The position numbers were made by a program, and so were the translations under genes. Below, in pieces: positions 33,583-42,799 of a stretch of 64,000 nucleotides of DNA. The notes beneath the pieces were generated by a model. That model saw only the letters and a program-made list of their open reading frames with translations, had not been told where the DNA came from and did no database searches. This stretch comes from Tessaracoccus sp. (GTDB lineage: Bacteria > Actinomycetota > Actinomycetes > Propionibacteriales > Propionibacteriaceae): contig NZ_JADJNP010000002.1 of the NCBI RefSeq assembly GCF_016714275.1, positions 620,001-684,000 of the forward strand. Reading direction: 5' to 3'. Every line of letters starts with the position of its first letter. Positions within the stretch are counted from its first letter, which is position 1.

Positions 33583-33966
33583 GTCAAGGTCGGCTGGGCC
33601 GAAGGCTTGAGGGAGCATCTGGTCCAGCGTGAGGATGCCGGCTGGCGTCTCAAGGAGCAGCCTCGGGCCGCCGAACTCGTTCAGGAGCTGACGGCACCGG
33701 CCGCAGGGCGTGATCACCTGGGACTGGCCGTTGACGCAGGTGAACGCCACCAGGCGCCCGCCCCCGGTGGCGGCCAGCGCCGACACCAGCCCGCACTCGG
33801 CGCACAGGCCCACACCGTAGGAGGCGTTCTCGACGTTGCAGCCGGTGACTACCCGTCCGTCGTCGACGATCGCCGCCGCGCCGACGGGGTAGTTGGAGTA
33901 CGGCGCGTACGCCCGTGTCGCGGCCTCGATCGCGGCGGCGCGCAGCATTTCCCAGTCCACCGTCAT
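33571..33966 (-). CDS. cdd: Cytidine deaminase
   Basis: This 131-residue enzyme deaminates cytidine and deoxycytidine. It shows AYAPYSNYPVGAAAIVDDGR, VTGCNVENASYGVGLCAECG (catalytic Glu and zinc Cys) and ITPCGRCRQLLNEFG (two zinc Cys). Its ATG overlaps the stop of the upstream permease by one base (TGATG), so it is translated with the nucleoside importer. The final codons VP-stop come from the dispersed repeat. Confidence 0.94.
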   Translation of the reverse strand: MTVDWEMLRAAAIEAATRAYAPYSNYPVGAAAIVDDGRVVTGCNVENASYGVGLCAECGLVSALAATGGGRLVAFTCVNGQSQVITPCGRCRQLLNEFGGPRLLLETPAGILTLDQMLPQAFGPADLDAVP

Positions 33967-35249
33967 CAGTGGCTCTTCACGAAGTGAACGCCATCAGCGG
34001 CGGGCGGACGCACCCTGCCGACGAGTCCGGCCACGGCGATGATCGTCGCCAGGTAGGGCAGCATCTCGATGAAGTGGCTGGGGATCGGCAGTTGCATGGG
34101 CTTCGTGGTCTGCGCGAGCGCGCGGGCGAACCCGAAGAACAGCGCGGTCAGTGCGCCGTAGACGGGATGCCAGCGGCCCATGATGACCGCGGCGAGCGCG
34201 ATGAAGCCGTTGCCCGCCGTCAGGCCCTCCTGGAAGGCGCCCACCGAGCCGATCGTGAAGTACGCGCCGCCAAGCCCTGCGAAGAGGCCGCCGAGCAGCA
34301 CGGCGACGGTCTTGGTGCGCACCACGGGGATGCCGACGGTGTCGGCCGCGTGGGGATGCTCGCCGACCGAACGGACGCGCAGACCCCACTTCGTGCGGAA
34401 GAGCAGGAACCACACGATCGCCACGGACAGGAACGCCAGGTAGGTCAGCGGGCGCTGCGTGAACAGGATCGGGCCGAGGAACGGGACCTTGTCCAGGCCC
34501 GGCACCCCCACCGGAAGCATCGGCCGCACCGCTGAGTAGGTGCCGGGGTCCTTCTCCACCAGCTGTTGGTAGATGAACCCGGTGAGCCCGGCCGCCAGCA
34601 CGTTGATGACGACGCCGATGATCACGTGGTCGACGAGGTAGCGCAGCGCGAAGAGCGTCAACACGGCGGACATGAGCACGCTGGCGAGGGCCGCTGCGAA
34701 GAGCGCCGCGAGGAACGACTTCGTGAGCGAGTAGGTCAGCGAGGCCGCGAACGCTGCGGTCAGGAACTGGCCCTCGATCGCGATGTTGACCACGCCTGCG
34801 CGCTCGGCGAGCACGCCGGCGAGGACGCCGAAGAACAGCGGCGTCGCGTACTCGAGCGTCAGGTTGAGCTGGCTGGTGAGCGTGAAGGGCAGGTCCGAGC
34901 TTGCGGCCCCCCACACGATGAAGCCGACGAGGACTCCGACCCCGGCGACGACGGCGGCGACGACGCGGAGCCGTCGATCGAGCCGCCCGCTGAGCAGGCC
35001 GATCCCCGCGCCCAGCACCAGCAGCGCGCCGAGGAGCACCGTCGGCGTGCCCGGCAGAGTGACCTTCGGCAGCTGCACCTCGTCGAACGCGTCCGACAGC
35101 GCAATGACACCGGCGTGCTGCACCGTGAATGCCATCAGCGCGAGGAGGGCGCCGATCACCACGACGAGGATTCCGGTGGAGAGGCGCTGCGCGCGCGCCT
35201 CGGGCGACTCGACCCGCCGGGCCTCCACGACGAGGGTTTCCACGCTCAT
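33966..35249 (-). CDS. Nucleoside ABC transporter permease (second permease)
   Basis: This 427-residue membrane protein of the BPD_transp_2 family (branched-chain amino acid/ribose/nucleoside permeases) has about ten helices. The conserved core reads LAERAGVVNIAIEGQFLTAA, LRVRSVGEHPHAADTVGIPV and AVLLGGLFAGLGGAYFTIGS. The start at 35249 overlaps the first permease stop (ATGA). A longer open frame upstream overlaps that permease and is not used. With the other permease and the ATPase it forms a BmpA/NupNOPQ-type importer. Confidence 0.92.
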   Translation of the reverse strand: MSVETLVVEARRVESPEARAQRLSTGILVVVIGALLALMAFTVQHAGVIALSDAFDEVQLPKVTLPGTPTVLLGALLVLGAGIGLLSGRLDRRLRVVAAVVAGVGVLVGFIVWGAASSDLPFTLTSQLNLTLEYATPLFFGVLAGVLAERAGVVNIAIEGQFLTAAFAASLTYSLTKSFLAALFAAALASVLMSAVLTLFALRYLVDHVIIGVVINVLAAGLTGFIYQQLVEKDPGTYSAVRPMLPVGVPGLDKVPFLGPILFTQRPLTYLAFLSVAIVWFLLFRTKWGLRVRSVGEHPHAADTVGIPVVRTKTVAVLLGGLFAGLGGAYFTIGSVGAFQEGLTAGNGFIALAAVIMGRWHPVYGALTALFFGFARALAQTTKPMQLPIPSHFIEMLPYLATIIAVAGLVGRVRPPAADGVHFVKSH

Positions 35250-36427
35250 GCCTGGGCCGCCTTCGCTGCCGTCGGGGCTGCGGACTTCGGTTTCCGTTCC
35301 CGGAGGAACGGGAGGATGGCGACGACGAACGCCGGCGCGGCGACGAACAAGACGATCAGCGCCTGGATCAGGTCCGTCAGCTTGTCCGGCGTCCCGGCCA
35401 TGGTGATCATGGTGCGCCGCGACGCCTTCAGCGCGCCGAACAGCAGGCCCGCGAGGACCACCCCGAGCGGACGCGAGCGGCCGAGCAGCGCGACGGTGAT
35501 GGCGTCGAAGCCGAGCGTCCCGATGATCGTTCCCGTCATCTGCGTGGGCGTCCCGGTGAGCAGCTGCGGCGCGGTGACCATCATGACGCCGCCGAGGCCC
35601 GCGAAGGCGCCCGCCAGCAGCATGGTGATGATGGTGACGCCCTGGACGCTCGCGCCGGAGACGGCGGCGGCGTCCGGGTTGAGGCCCACGGCCTTCAGCT
35701 GCACGCCGAACTTCGTCCGCTCCAGCAGCCACCAGACGACGAACGCCGCCAACAGCGCGATGAAGAACCCGAGGTGCAGGCGCGTCCCCGCGAGCCGCGG
35801 CATGGTCGCGGTCCACTCGAGCACGGGCGAGATGGGATCGTTGCGGCCGGGTGCCTGGAAGGCCTTCTGCAGCATCAGGTAGGCGAGCAGGTTGGCGGCG
35901 ATGTAGTTCAGCATGATCGTGAGGATGACCTCGTGCGCGCCGGTGCGGGCCTTCAGCACGCCGACGATGCCGCCCCAGATCCCGCCGGCGACGAGGCCGA
36001 CGAGGATGACCAGCGGCAGGTGGAGGAAGATCGGCAGCCCCTTGATGCTGAACCCCGCGTATGCCGCAACGAGCGCCGCGACCATCGCCTGGCCCTGCGC
36101 GCCGATGTTGAACAGCCCCGCGCGGAACGCGATGGCGACGGCGAGGCCAGCGGCGATCAGCGGAGTGGCCTCCGCCGTCGTGTTGGTGATGTTGACCCAG
36201 TTGCCCATCGAGCCGTACCACATGGCGTAGAACGTGGTGGCGATCTTGTTCCAGCTGGCGCCGAGCGCGTCACCCGGGCGGCGGAAGAAGTAGGCCCACT
36301 TCGCGGCGACCTCCGCGTCCGAGATCACCATGATGATCGCGGCGACGATGAACGCCAGCACCATCGACGCCACGGTGATGACGGTCGTCTGCACCCAGGC
36401 GGGGCGGGCCCGCACGTTGTCACTCAT
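35246..36427 (-). CDS. Nucleoside ABC transporter permease (first permease)
   Basis: This 393-residue inner-membrane protein has NTTAEATPLIAAGLAVAIAF, RAGLFNIGAQGQAMVAALVA, KARTGAHEVILTIMLNYIAA and FGVQLKAVGLNPDAAAVSGA, all typical of nucleoside permeases paired with BMP lipoproteins. It overlaps the ATPase gene by 8 bp and the second permease by 4 bp, so assembly of the complex is likely coordinated by translation. Confidence 0.92.
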   Translation of the reverse strand: MSDNVRARPAWVQTTVITVASMVLAFIVAAIIMVISDAEVAAKWAYFFRRPGDALGASWNKIATTFYAMWYGSMGNWVNITNTTAEATPLIAAGLAVAIAFRAGLFNIGAQGQAMVAALVAAYAGFSIKGLPIFLHLPLVILVGLVAGGIWGGIVGVLKARTGAHEVILTIMLNYIAANLLAYLMLQKAFQAPGRNDPISPVLEWTATMPRLAGTRLHLGFFIALLAAFVVWWLLERTKFGVQLKAVGLNPDAAAVSGASVQGVTIITMLLAGAFAGLGGVMMVTAPQLLTGTPTQMTGTIIGTLGFDAITVALLGRSRPLGVVLAGLLFGALKASRRTMITMAGTPDKLTDLIQALIVLFVAAPAFVVAILPFLRERKPKSAAPTAAKAAQA

Positions 36428-37973
36428 GGCTCTCCTCCACTGTGGCGACGGCGTCCTCGTGGCTGATCCCGGCCATCATCAGGCCGAGCACGTCGCGCGG
36501 GGTGTCGGGACCGACGATGCCGACGATCCTGCCGCGGTACATCACGGCGATCCGGTCGGCCAGCGACTCGACCTCCTCCAGCTCCGTCGACACGATCAGC
36601 ACGGCGGTGCCCACGTCGCGCTCCTCGACGATGCGCTTGTGCAGGAACTCGATGGCGCCGACATCGACGCCGCGGGTCGGCTGGCTGGCCAGCAGCAGGG
36701 AGAGCGGGCGGGACAGCTCCCGCGCGAGCACCACCTTCTGCTGGTTGCCGCCGGACAGCGCGTTCACCGGCTGCGCGTAGGACTCGGAGCGGATGTCGAA
36801 CTCCTGGATGCGGGCCACCGCGTTGTCGGCGATCGCCTTCAGCTGCAGCGAGCCGCCGCGCGAGTACGCGTCGAGGTTGTTGAGCACGAGGTTCTCGGCG
36901 ATGCTGAACTCGCCGACGAAGCCGTCGCGGTGCCTATCCTCCGGCACGAAGCCGAGGCCGGCCTTGATTGTCTTCGCGGGGCTGGCGTGCGTGATGTCGA
37001 CACCGTCGAGGGTCGCGGTGCCGCTGAGCGGGGTCATGGTGCCCAGCAGGGCCTCCGCGAGTTCGGTCTGCCCGTTGCCCTGCACGCCCGCGATGCAGAC
37101 GATCTCGCCGCCGCACACGGTGAGGCTCAGCCCGTCGACGGCGACCGCGCCGGAGGGGCTGGCCACGGTCAGGTCGCTGATCACCAGCCGCTCGTCTCCT
37201 GGGGTCGCCGGTTCCTTGTCCACCTGGAGCGAGACGGACCGGCCGACCATCATGGCCGCCAACTCGCCCTCCGGCGCGCCGGGATCGGCCGAGCCGACGA
37301 CCTTGCCGCGGCGGATGACGGTGATGTCGTCTGCCACCGCCCGCACCTCGCGGAGCTTGTGGGTGATGAACACGATGGCGCGGCCCTCGTCGCGCAGGGA
37401 CCGCATGACCTGCATAAGCTCGTCAATCTCCTGCGGCGTCAGCACCGCGGTGGGCTCGTCAAAGATGAGGTACGTGGCATCGTTGGCCAGCGCCTTCAGG
37501 ATCTCGACCCGCTGCTGGATACCGACTGGGAGGTCCTCTACGAGCGCGTCGGGGTCGACGTCGAGGTTGTAGCGGTCGCTCAGCTCGCGGACCCGCGCCC
37601 GAGCCGCGTTCAGGTCGAGCAGGCCGGCACTGCCGGGCTCGCGGCCCAGCACCATGTTCTCGGCCACGGTGAAGACGGGGATCAGCATGAAGTGCTGGTG
37701 CACCATGCCGATGCCCGCGGCCATAGCCTGCTTCGGGTTGCCGAGGGTGAGCACATGCTCGCCCAGCCGGATCTCTCCCTCGTCGGGGGCCAGCAGGCCG
37801 AAAAGGATGTTCATCAGCGTGGACTTGCCCGCGCCGTTCTCGCCGAGCAGGCAGTGGATCCGCCCGGGAACCACATCGATGCTGATCGCATCGTTGGCGG
37901 TCAGCGAGCCGAAGCGTTTCGTGATGCCGTCCAGCGACAGCACCGGGGCCTTCGTAGCCGTAGCGGTCACCAA
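36420..37973 (-). CDS. Nucleoside ABC transporter ATP-binding protein (two ATPase domains)
   Basis: This 517-residue protein has two fused nucleotide-binding domains. The first has Walker A GENGAGKST, signature LPVGIQQRVEIL and Walker B YLIFDEPTAVLTP. The second has a degenerate Walker A (GVQGNGQTE) with LSGGNQQKVVLAREL, a pattern shared with ribose and nucleoside (YufO/NupO) ATPases. It energises the two permeases encoded next to it. A strong hairpin separates it from the upstream lipoprotein gene. Confidence 0.92.
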   Translation of the reverse strand: MVTATATKAPVLSLDGITKRFGSLTANDAISIDVVPGRIHCLLGENGAGKSTLMNILFGLLAPDEGEIRLGEHVLTLGNPKQAMAAGIGMVHQHFMLIPVFTVAENMVLGREPGSAGLLDLNAARARVRELSDRYNLDVDPDALVEDLPVGIQQRVEILKALANDATYLIFDEPTAVLTPQEIDELMQVMRSLRDEGRAIVFITHKLREVRAVADDITVIRRGKVVGSADPGAPEGELAAMMVGRSVSLQVDKEPATPGDERLVISDLTVASPSGAVAVDGLSLTVCGGEIVCIAGVQGNGQTELAEALLGTMTPLSGTATLDGVDITHASPAKTIKAGLGFVPEDRHRDGFVGEFSIAENLVLNNLDAYSRGGSLQLKAIADNAVARIQEFDIRSESYAQPVNALSGGNQQKVVLARELSRPLSLLLASQPTRGVDVGAIEFLHKRIVEERDVGTAVLIVSTELEEVESLADRIAVMYRGRIVGIVGPDTPRDVLGLMMAGISHEDAVATVEESHE

Positions 37974-38041
37974 TCCTCCTTCGCCGACGATGGCGTGTCG
38001 ATCAACCTAACGCCACCATCCGACATGCCGGGCAGAAATGT

Positions 38042-38071
38042 GGGGAGGGGCGCCGCGCTGCGCCCCTCCCC
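38042..38071 (-). terminator. Intra-operon hairpin between the binding lipoprotein and the ATPase
   Basis: The perfect 12-bp stem GGGGAGGGGCGC / GCGCCCCTCCCC has a 6-base loop, 17 bp after the lipoprotein stop. It probably works as a partial terminator or 3' stabiliser that lets the binding protein be made in excess over the membrane complex. Confidence 0.7.
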
Positions 38072-38087
38072 TGCTCATTTTCTTGTA

Positions 38088-39206
38088 CTACTTCGGCTGG
38101 CTCGGCGAGGCGATCGTGATCGTCCCGCTGATGATGTCGGCCTTCACCTGATCCAGCTCCGCCTGCAGACCCTCGGGCATCTCGGCCTCGAAGTCGTGGA
38201 ACGGGGCGAGCGAGACGCCGCCATTCTCCAGGGTGCCGACGTAGGGATCGGAGGAGAAGGTGCCGTCCTTGGCCGCCTTGATCACGTCGAACACCGCGAC
38301 GTCCATCGCCTTCGCGACCGAGGTCATGATGACGGAGGCGAAGTCGGGCTGCGAGATAAAGCCGTCGGTGTCGACCCAGATCGCGCTGACCTTGCCGTTG
38401 CTCTCCTGGGCGGCCTGGAGCGCGCCCGAGCCCGAAGGACCGGCAACCGGCATGATGATGTCGGCGCCCTGAGAGATCAGCGTGGCCGCGGTGTTCTTGC
38501 CACCGGGCACGTCATCGAACGGCGCGTTGCCGCCGATGAACTGGCCGTCCTGCTTGTCGGCATCCCAGCCGACGACCTTGACTGTCGTGCCCTTCTCCTT
38601 GTTGTGGTAGGCGACGCCCTCGGCGAAGCCATCCATGAAGATGGTGACGGTCGGGTAGGCGGTGCCGCCGAAGGTGCCCACGGTGCCGGTCTTGGTCATC
38701 GCGGCCGCGGCGTAGCCGGCCATGAAGGCGGACTCGGCGGTGTTGAACAACAGGCCCTTGGCGTTGTCGACGCCCTCGAAGCTGCCGTAGTCGACGATCG
38801 CGAACTTGACGTCGGGGTTCTGCTTCGCCGCAGCCTCGGTGGCGCCAGACAGCGCGAAACCCACGGTGATCACGAGGTTGCAGTTGGCGTCGATCATCGC
38901 CTGGACGTTGCCCGCGTACTGGTCCTCGGCGGTGGACTGGATCTCGCCGATGGCGATTCCCAGCTCACTCTCGGCCTTCTTCAGGCCGTTGTATGCGGTC
39001 TCGTTGAACGACTTGTCGTCGAAGCCGCCGGCGTCGGAGACCATGCAGGCCTTGAAGTCGGAGGTGGCCGGCGGGGCGCTCTGGCTGGTATTGGTGGCAC
39101 CCGGCGCCGGAGAGTTGGTGGTCTGGCCGGGCGGCTCCGCGCAGCCGGCGAGGGCGATAGCCGAAGCGCTGGCCAGCGCGAGGAAGCTCAGCATGGACTT
39201 CTTCAC
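38088..39206 (-). CDS. BMP-family nucleoside-binding lipoprotein
   Basis: The protein has 372 residues. Its signal peptide has a lipobox (ASAIALAGC) and a Pro/Thr/Ser linker to about residue 45. A BMP (Med/TmpC/NupN) periplasmic-type domain follows with FKACMVSDAGGFDDKSFNET, AMIDANCNLVITVGFALSGA, YPTVTIFMDGFAEGVAYHNK and ADIIMPVAGPSGSGALQAA. It captures nucleosides outside the membrane and delivers them to the adjacent ABC complex. It is the first gene of the operon, with a promoter candidate at 39265-39294. Confidence 0.92.
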   Translation of the reverse strand: MKKSMLSFLALASASAIALAGCAEPPGQTTNSPAPGATNTSQSAPPATSDFKACMVSDAGGFDDKSFNETAYNGLKKAESELGIAIGEIQSTAEDQYAGNVQAMIDANCNLVITVGFALSGATEAAAKQNPDVKFAIVDYGSFEGVDNAKGLLFNTAESAFMAGYAAAAMTKTGTVGTFGGTAYPTVTIFMDGFAEGVAYHNKEKGTTVKVVGWDADKQDGQFIGGNAPFDDVPGGKNTAATLISQGADIIMPVAGPSGSGALQAAQESNGKVSAIWVDTDGFISQPDFASVIMTSVAKAMDVAVFDVIKAAKDGTFSSDPYVGTLENGGVSLAPFHDFEAEMPEGLQAELDQVKADIISGTITIASPSQPK

Positions 39207-39264
39207 GAAGATCCTCCTTGGTATTGAGTTGACGTCTCGACTCTAGCGGTGCGCGACGCGCCGT

Positions 39265-39294
39265 GTTATACCGGGCGCGCGGTCGTTATGGAAA
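39265..39294 (-). promoter_or_regulatory. Candidate promoter of the nucleoside import operon
   Basis: On the minus strand TTTCCA and TATAAC are 18 bp apart, placing the start about 50 bases before the lipoprotein ATG. The -10 is a good match for a housekeeping promoter; the -35 is weak. Confidence 0.4.
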
Positions 39295-39310
39295 CGGTAC
39301 CTTCGGCCGC

Positions 39311-40519
39311 TCAACTGACGACTTGACGCACAAGCGCACCCGCCGCGCGCACCATCGCGACGGTCTGCTGACGCCAGTCGGTCTCCTGGCCACGGTACGG
39401 GCCGGTGGCGAGCGAGATCACGACGGCGGCGGCCCGTAGCCGCAGCTCCACCGGGTCGACCCGCTTGTCGAACACCGGCACCCACCGCCCGAGCAACTCG
39501 CGGACCCGGCTCTCCTGGCGGGCGTTCATCCGCTGGATGGTCGAGAGGTGACCGATCAGGCAGGCCAGGTCGTCGGCGCGCCTGCCGGGGCCGATGGTGT
39601 CGACGTCGAGCATCCCGACGATCCTGCCGCGTTCCACGCTCAGCTGGCCCTCATGCAGGTCACCGTGGGTGGGTTCGTCGCCCAAGGGATACGATGCGAG
39701 GCCGGTCGTAATCTGCTCGACGAGCCGCGACAGCTCGTTGTCCAACTCGGGGAGGGTCGCCGTGACCATCCGCGCGTAGTGGCCGACGGCGTCGGCCCAC
39801 GGCGGGCGCCGCTCCAGTCGCGATACCGCGGGCGGCATCGCGTCCAGCAGCTCGACGATGTCCTCCGGCCGGCATGGCTCGTCCCCGTCGAAAAGGGCAT
39901 GTGCCAGCGGGACACCGGGCAGCTCACGCGTGACGAGCAGCTGGTCGTCGGTCGCGAGTAGCACCTCGGGAGCGGGAACCCCGCCCTCGCGGAGCAGCGT
40001 GTGGCGGCGGACGACGTCGGAGAAGACCCGCGGCCGCAGCACCTTGACGTACAGCGTCTCCGCCGGCTCTGCGAGGTCGACGCGCACGACGGCTCGGCGC
40101 CGCGGCCGATAGCCGATCATGGTGAGACTCAACCGCTCCGCGGCAGGAAGGCCGCCGAAGACCGGGGCCAGCGCCTCCGTCATCTTCTCCGCATAGGCCG
40201 CGCGGGGCAACCCAGGCAAGTCCGGGTCGTTCGGGTACAACCACACCGCCACCCGACGAGACCCGTCCTCGAAGACGTGTGCGCGCTCGTCCGACGGCGA
40301 CAGTTCCCCCGTTCGAGCGCTCACGCCCAGCAACTCGGTCCGCTCGCCGTGCGGCCAGGCCACGACCGCCAGGTAGGTTGCGGTGGTCGACGCCGCCGGC
40401 GCCGAGTCGACATGCTCAAGCGTCCAGCTGACCAGGTCGCCGCCTTGATGGGCAACGGCCGCGCGCAGCAGCGGCCCCACCCCTGACCCCGTGAGAAGCG
40501 CCAAACCGTCGTCAGACAT
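39311..40519 (-). CDS. Aminoglycoside phosphotransferase-family (APH) kinase
   Basis: The protein has 402 residues. After a 110-residue N-terminal part (TATYLAVVAWPHGERTELLG, RVAVWLYPNDPDLPGLPRAA) the APH kinase core has VDLAEPAETLYVKVLRPRVF, LLVTRELPGVPLAHALFDGD, the catalytic loop EPTHGDLHEGQLSVERGRIV and metal site GMLDVDTIGPGRRADD. The family phosphorylates hydroxyls on small molecules, and the maltokinase-like N-terminus leaves a sugar substrate possible. The start at 40519 overlaps the preceding CorC-type gene by 8 bp. A much longer frame upstream is a shadow of that gene. Confidence 0.83.
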   Translation of the reverse strand: MSDDGLALLTGSGVGPLLRAAVAHQGGDLVSWTLEHVDSAPAASTTATYLAVVAWPHGERTELLGVSARTGELSPSDERAHVFEDGSRRVAVWLYPNDPDLPGLPRAAYAEKMTEALAPVFGGLPAAERLSLTMIGYRPRRRAVVRVDLAEPAETLYVKVLRPRVFSDVVRRHTLLREGGVPAPEVLLATDDQLLVTRELPGVPLAHALFDGDEPCRPEDIVELLDAMPPAVSRLERRPPWADAVGHYARMVTATLPELDNELSRLVEQITTGLASYPLGDEPTHGDLHEGQLSVERGRIVGMLDVDTIGPGRRADDLACLIGHLSTIQRMNARQESRVRELLGRWVPVFDKRVDPVELRLRAAAVVISLATGPYRGQETDWRQQTVAMVRAAGALVRQVVS

Positions 40520-41828
40520 CGGTCGCCGCCTCGGGGAGCGAGCTCTTGACGAGGCCGATCCGCGCAGCGCGGCGCCCATCCAGCTCCGACACCCGGAACG
40601 TGAATACGGCACCTTCGCCCTCGGGGTCATTGTCCGGGGCCAGCACGACGGAGACCTCGTCGCCAAACTGTGGCAGCGCCCCCAGCCGAGCCATGACGTA
40701 TCCGGCGACCGTGTCGTACGGACCGTCCGGGAGCACATACCCGACGACGTCGGCGAACTCCTCGATCGTGGTGAGCCCGTCGATCTCGTCGACCTCTGCC
40801 TCCTGCTTCGGGTCCTCGTCGTATTCGTCTGTGATGTCGCCGATCAGCTCCTCGACGAGGTCCTCCATGGTCACGATCCCGGCGGTGCCGCCGTACTCGT
40901 CGCGGACGATGGCCAGGTGCGAGCGCGCGGCGCGCATCGAGGACAGCGCCCGGAGGATCTTGACTGTCTCGGGCAGCGACAACACCTCGCGCGCGAGGCT
41001 GCGCACGGTCCGGTTCCTGTCCGGGCCCTCGACCTCCATGAGGTCACGGATATGCAGGAACCCGACGATCCGGTCCGCCCCGCCGTCGGTGACCGGGTAG
41101 CGGGAGTGGGCCGCGCCGCGCACCTCGCGGTACGCCTGCGCGATGGGCATGTCGGCGGGCAGGAAGTCGACCTCCGTGCGCGGCACCATCACCTCGCGCA
41201 GCGTGCGCTCCCCTGCGTCGAACACCTCGTCGACGATCCGCTGCTCCTCCGCACCCAACGTCACCGACGACGACACCATGGCCCGCAGCTCCTCGTCACT
41301 GACCTGGTCCTTCGCGAGGTGGGGGTCGCCACCGAGCAGCCGGACCAGGAAGTTGGTGGAGCGGTCGAGGAACCAGATGACGGGACGGGTGAACCGCGCG
41401 ATGCCCGCGACCAGCGGCGCCAACGCTAGCGCGAACGCCTCCGCGCGCTGCATGGCGAGGCGCTTGGCCGTCAGCTCGCCGATCACGATGGAAAAGTAGG
41501 AGATGGCGACGGTGACCAGCACTAGCGCCGCCGGATGGGCCACCGGCGCGGGCAGGCCCCAGCGCACGAACACCGGGGTCAGCGCCTCTGCGATCGTCGC
41601 GCCGCCGAACGCGGCGGACAGGAACCCGGAGACCGTCACGCCGATCTGCACGGATGAGAGGAAAAGGTTGGGGTTGGATGTCAGCGACTCGATCGCGCGA
41701 CCACGTGTGCCCTTCGTGGCCAACTGCCGGATCTGGGACTCCCGCAGCGTGACCATCGCCATCTCCGCGGCGGCGAACACGCCGCCCACGAGGATGAACA
41801 GGAAGACCAGCGCGATGTCTGCCCCCAT
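40512..41828 (-). CDS. CNNM/HlyC-CorC-family membrane protein (hemolysin family, likely Mg transport)
   Basis: The protein has 438 residues. A DUF21 transmembrane domain (ALVFLFILVGGVFAAAEMAM, ISYFSIVIGELTAKRLAMQR) is followed by two CBS domains (VMVPRTEVDFLPADMPIAQA, RDEYGGTAGIVTMEDLVEEL) and a C-terminal CorC_HlyC transporter-associated domain (LPQFGDEVSVVLAP). Homologues handle Mg2+/Co2+ export or homeostasis. It is preceded by purU 13 bp upstream and overlaps the kinase gene. Confidence 0.9.
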   Translation of the reverse strand: MGADIALVFLFILVGGVFAAAEMAMVTLRESQIRQLATKGTRGRAIESLTSNPNLFLSSVQIGVTVSGFLSAAFGGATIAEALTPVFVRWGLPAPVAHPAALVLVTVAISYFSIVIGELTAKRLAMQRAEAFALALAPLVAGIARFTRPVIWFLDRSTNFLVRLLGGDPHLAKDQVSDEELRAMVSSSVTLGAEEQRIVDEVFDAGERTLREVMVPRTEVDFLPADMPIAQAYREVRGAAHSRYPVTDGGADRIVGFLHIRDLMEVEGPDRNRTVRSLAREVLSLPETVKILRALSSMRAARSHLAIVRDEYGGTAGIVTMEDLVEELIGDITDEYDEDPKQEAEVDEIDGLTTIEEFADVVGYVLPDGPYDTVAGYVMARLGALPQFGDEVSVVLAPDNDPEGEGAVFTFRVSELDGRRAARIGLVKSSLPEAATDV

Positions 41829-41841
41829 TTCCGCACAGACC

Positions 41842-42681
41842 TCAGCGGAAGATGACGGTGCGGTCGCCGTCGGCGAGCACCCTGTGCTCAGCGAACAGGC
41901 GGACCGCCTCCGCGAGGGTCTGCGATTCCTGGGCCTGCCCCTTGCGGACGAGCTTCGCCACGTCCATCGTGTGGTCGACGCGCACCACGTTCTGCTCGAT
42001 GATCGGCCCCTCGTCCAGGTCGCCCGTGACGAAGTGCGCTGTCGCACCGATCAGCTTCACGCCGCGCGTGTGCGCCTGCCGGTAGGGGTTCGCGCCCTTG
42101 AAGCCAGGCAGGAAAGAGTGGTGGATGTTGATGGCGCGGCCGGCGAGGAACTCGCACAGTTCGGGACTGAGGATCTGCATGTAACGCGCGAGGACCACGA
42201 GCTCCACGTCCTGCTCCTCGACAACCCTGCGCACCTCCTCCTCGAACTCGGCCTTCGTGTCCGGGGTCACGGCGCGGCTGGTGAAAGGTACGCGGTAGAA
42301 CTCGGCCATCGGCGAGAGGACGTCGTGGTTGGCCATGATGCCGACGACGTCGACGGGCAGGTCCCCGCCCTGCCAGCGGAAGAGCAGGTCGTTCAGGGCG
42401 TGCCCGGCCTTCGACGCCAGGATCAGCGTGCGCGTGGGGCGCTGGGCGTCGTCGACGCGCAGTCGGGCGTCGAACCCCGCGGTCGTCTCCCCGATCGCCT
42501 GGATGAGCGCATCAGCGCGCGCGCCGTCGACCTCGATGCGCGTGAAGAAGTGGCCGGAATCCGGCGACGAGAACTGCTGCAACTCCGTGATGTTGCCTCC
42601 GGCAGCGACGATGCCCGCGGTGATGGCGTGGACGATGCCGGGCCGGTCCGGGCAGTCGAGGGTGACGACGAGCTGATGCAT
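41842..42681 (-). CDS. purU: Formyltetrahydrofolate deformylase
   Basis: The protein has 279 residues. The N-terminal ACT domain (MHQLVVTLDCPDRPGIVHAI) is followed by a formyltransferase-fold domain with VVGIMANHDVLSPMAEFYRV, VLARYMQILSPELCEFLAGR, INIHHSFLPGFKGANPYRQA and GATAHFVTGDLDEGPIIEQN (catalytic Asn/His/Asp set). It hydrolyses 10-formyl-THF to formate and THF. The start at 42681 is set by the ACT domain; the longer open frame has no homology. It is divergent from the DUF485 gene. Confidence 0.93.
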   Translation of the reverse strand: MHQLVVTLDCPDRPGIVHAITAGIVAAGGNITELQQFSSPDSGHFFTRIEVDGARADALIQAIGETTAGFDARLRVDDAQRPTRTLILASKAGHALNDLLFRWQGGDLPVDVVGIMANHDVLSPMAEFYRVPFTSRAVTPDTKAEFEEEVRRVVEEQDVELVVLARYMQILSPELCEFLAGRAINIHHSFLPGFKGANPYRQAHTRGVKLIGATAHFVTGDLDEGPIIEQNVVRVDHTMDVAKLVRKGQAQESQTLAEAVRLFAEHRVLADGDRTVIFR

Positions 42682-42799
42682 GGGGGCAATGGTAACGGGC
42701 GACACAGACAGGACCGATTTGCTCGAATGGCGGCAGAAAATGGCGCGCATTGATAACGTCGACCATAGCGCAACGCGGCGCACTATATCACAGGATTGC

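Noticed and set aside
36330..39227. A 965-codon plus-strand open frame opposite the nucleoside importer genes
   Set aside because: It spans two clear genes on the other strand and is rich in Arg, Gly, Asp and His, the typical shadow composition in high-GC DNA.
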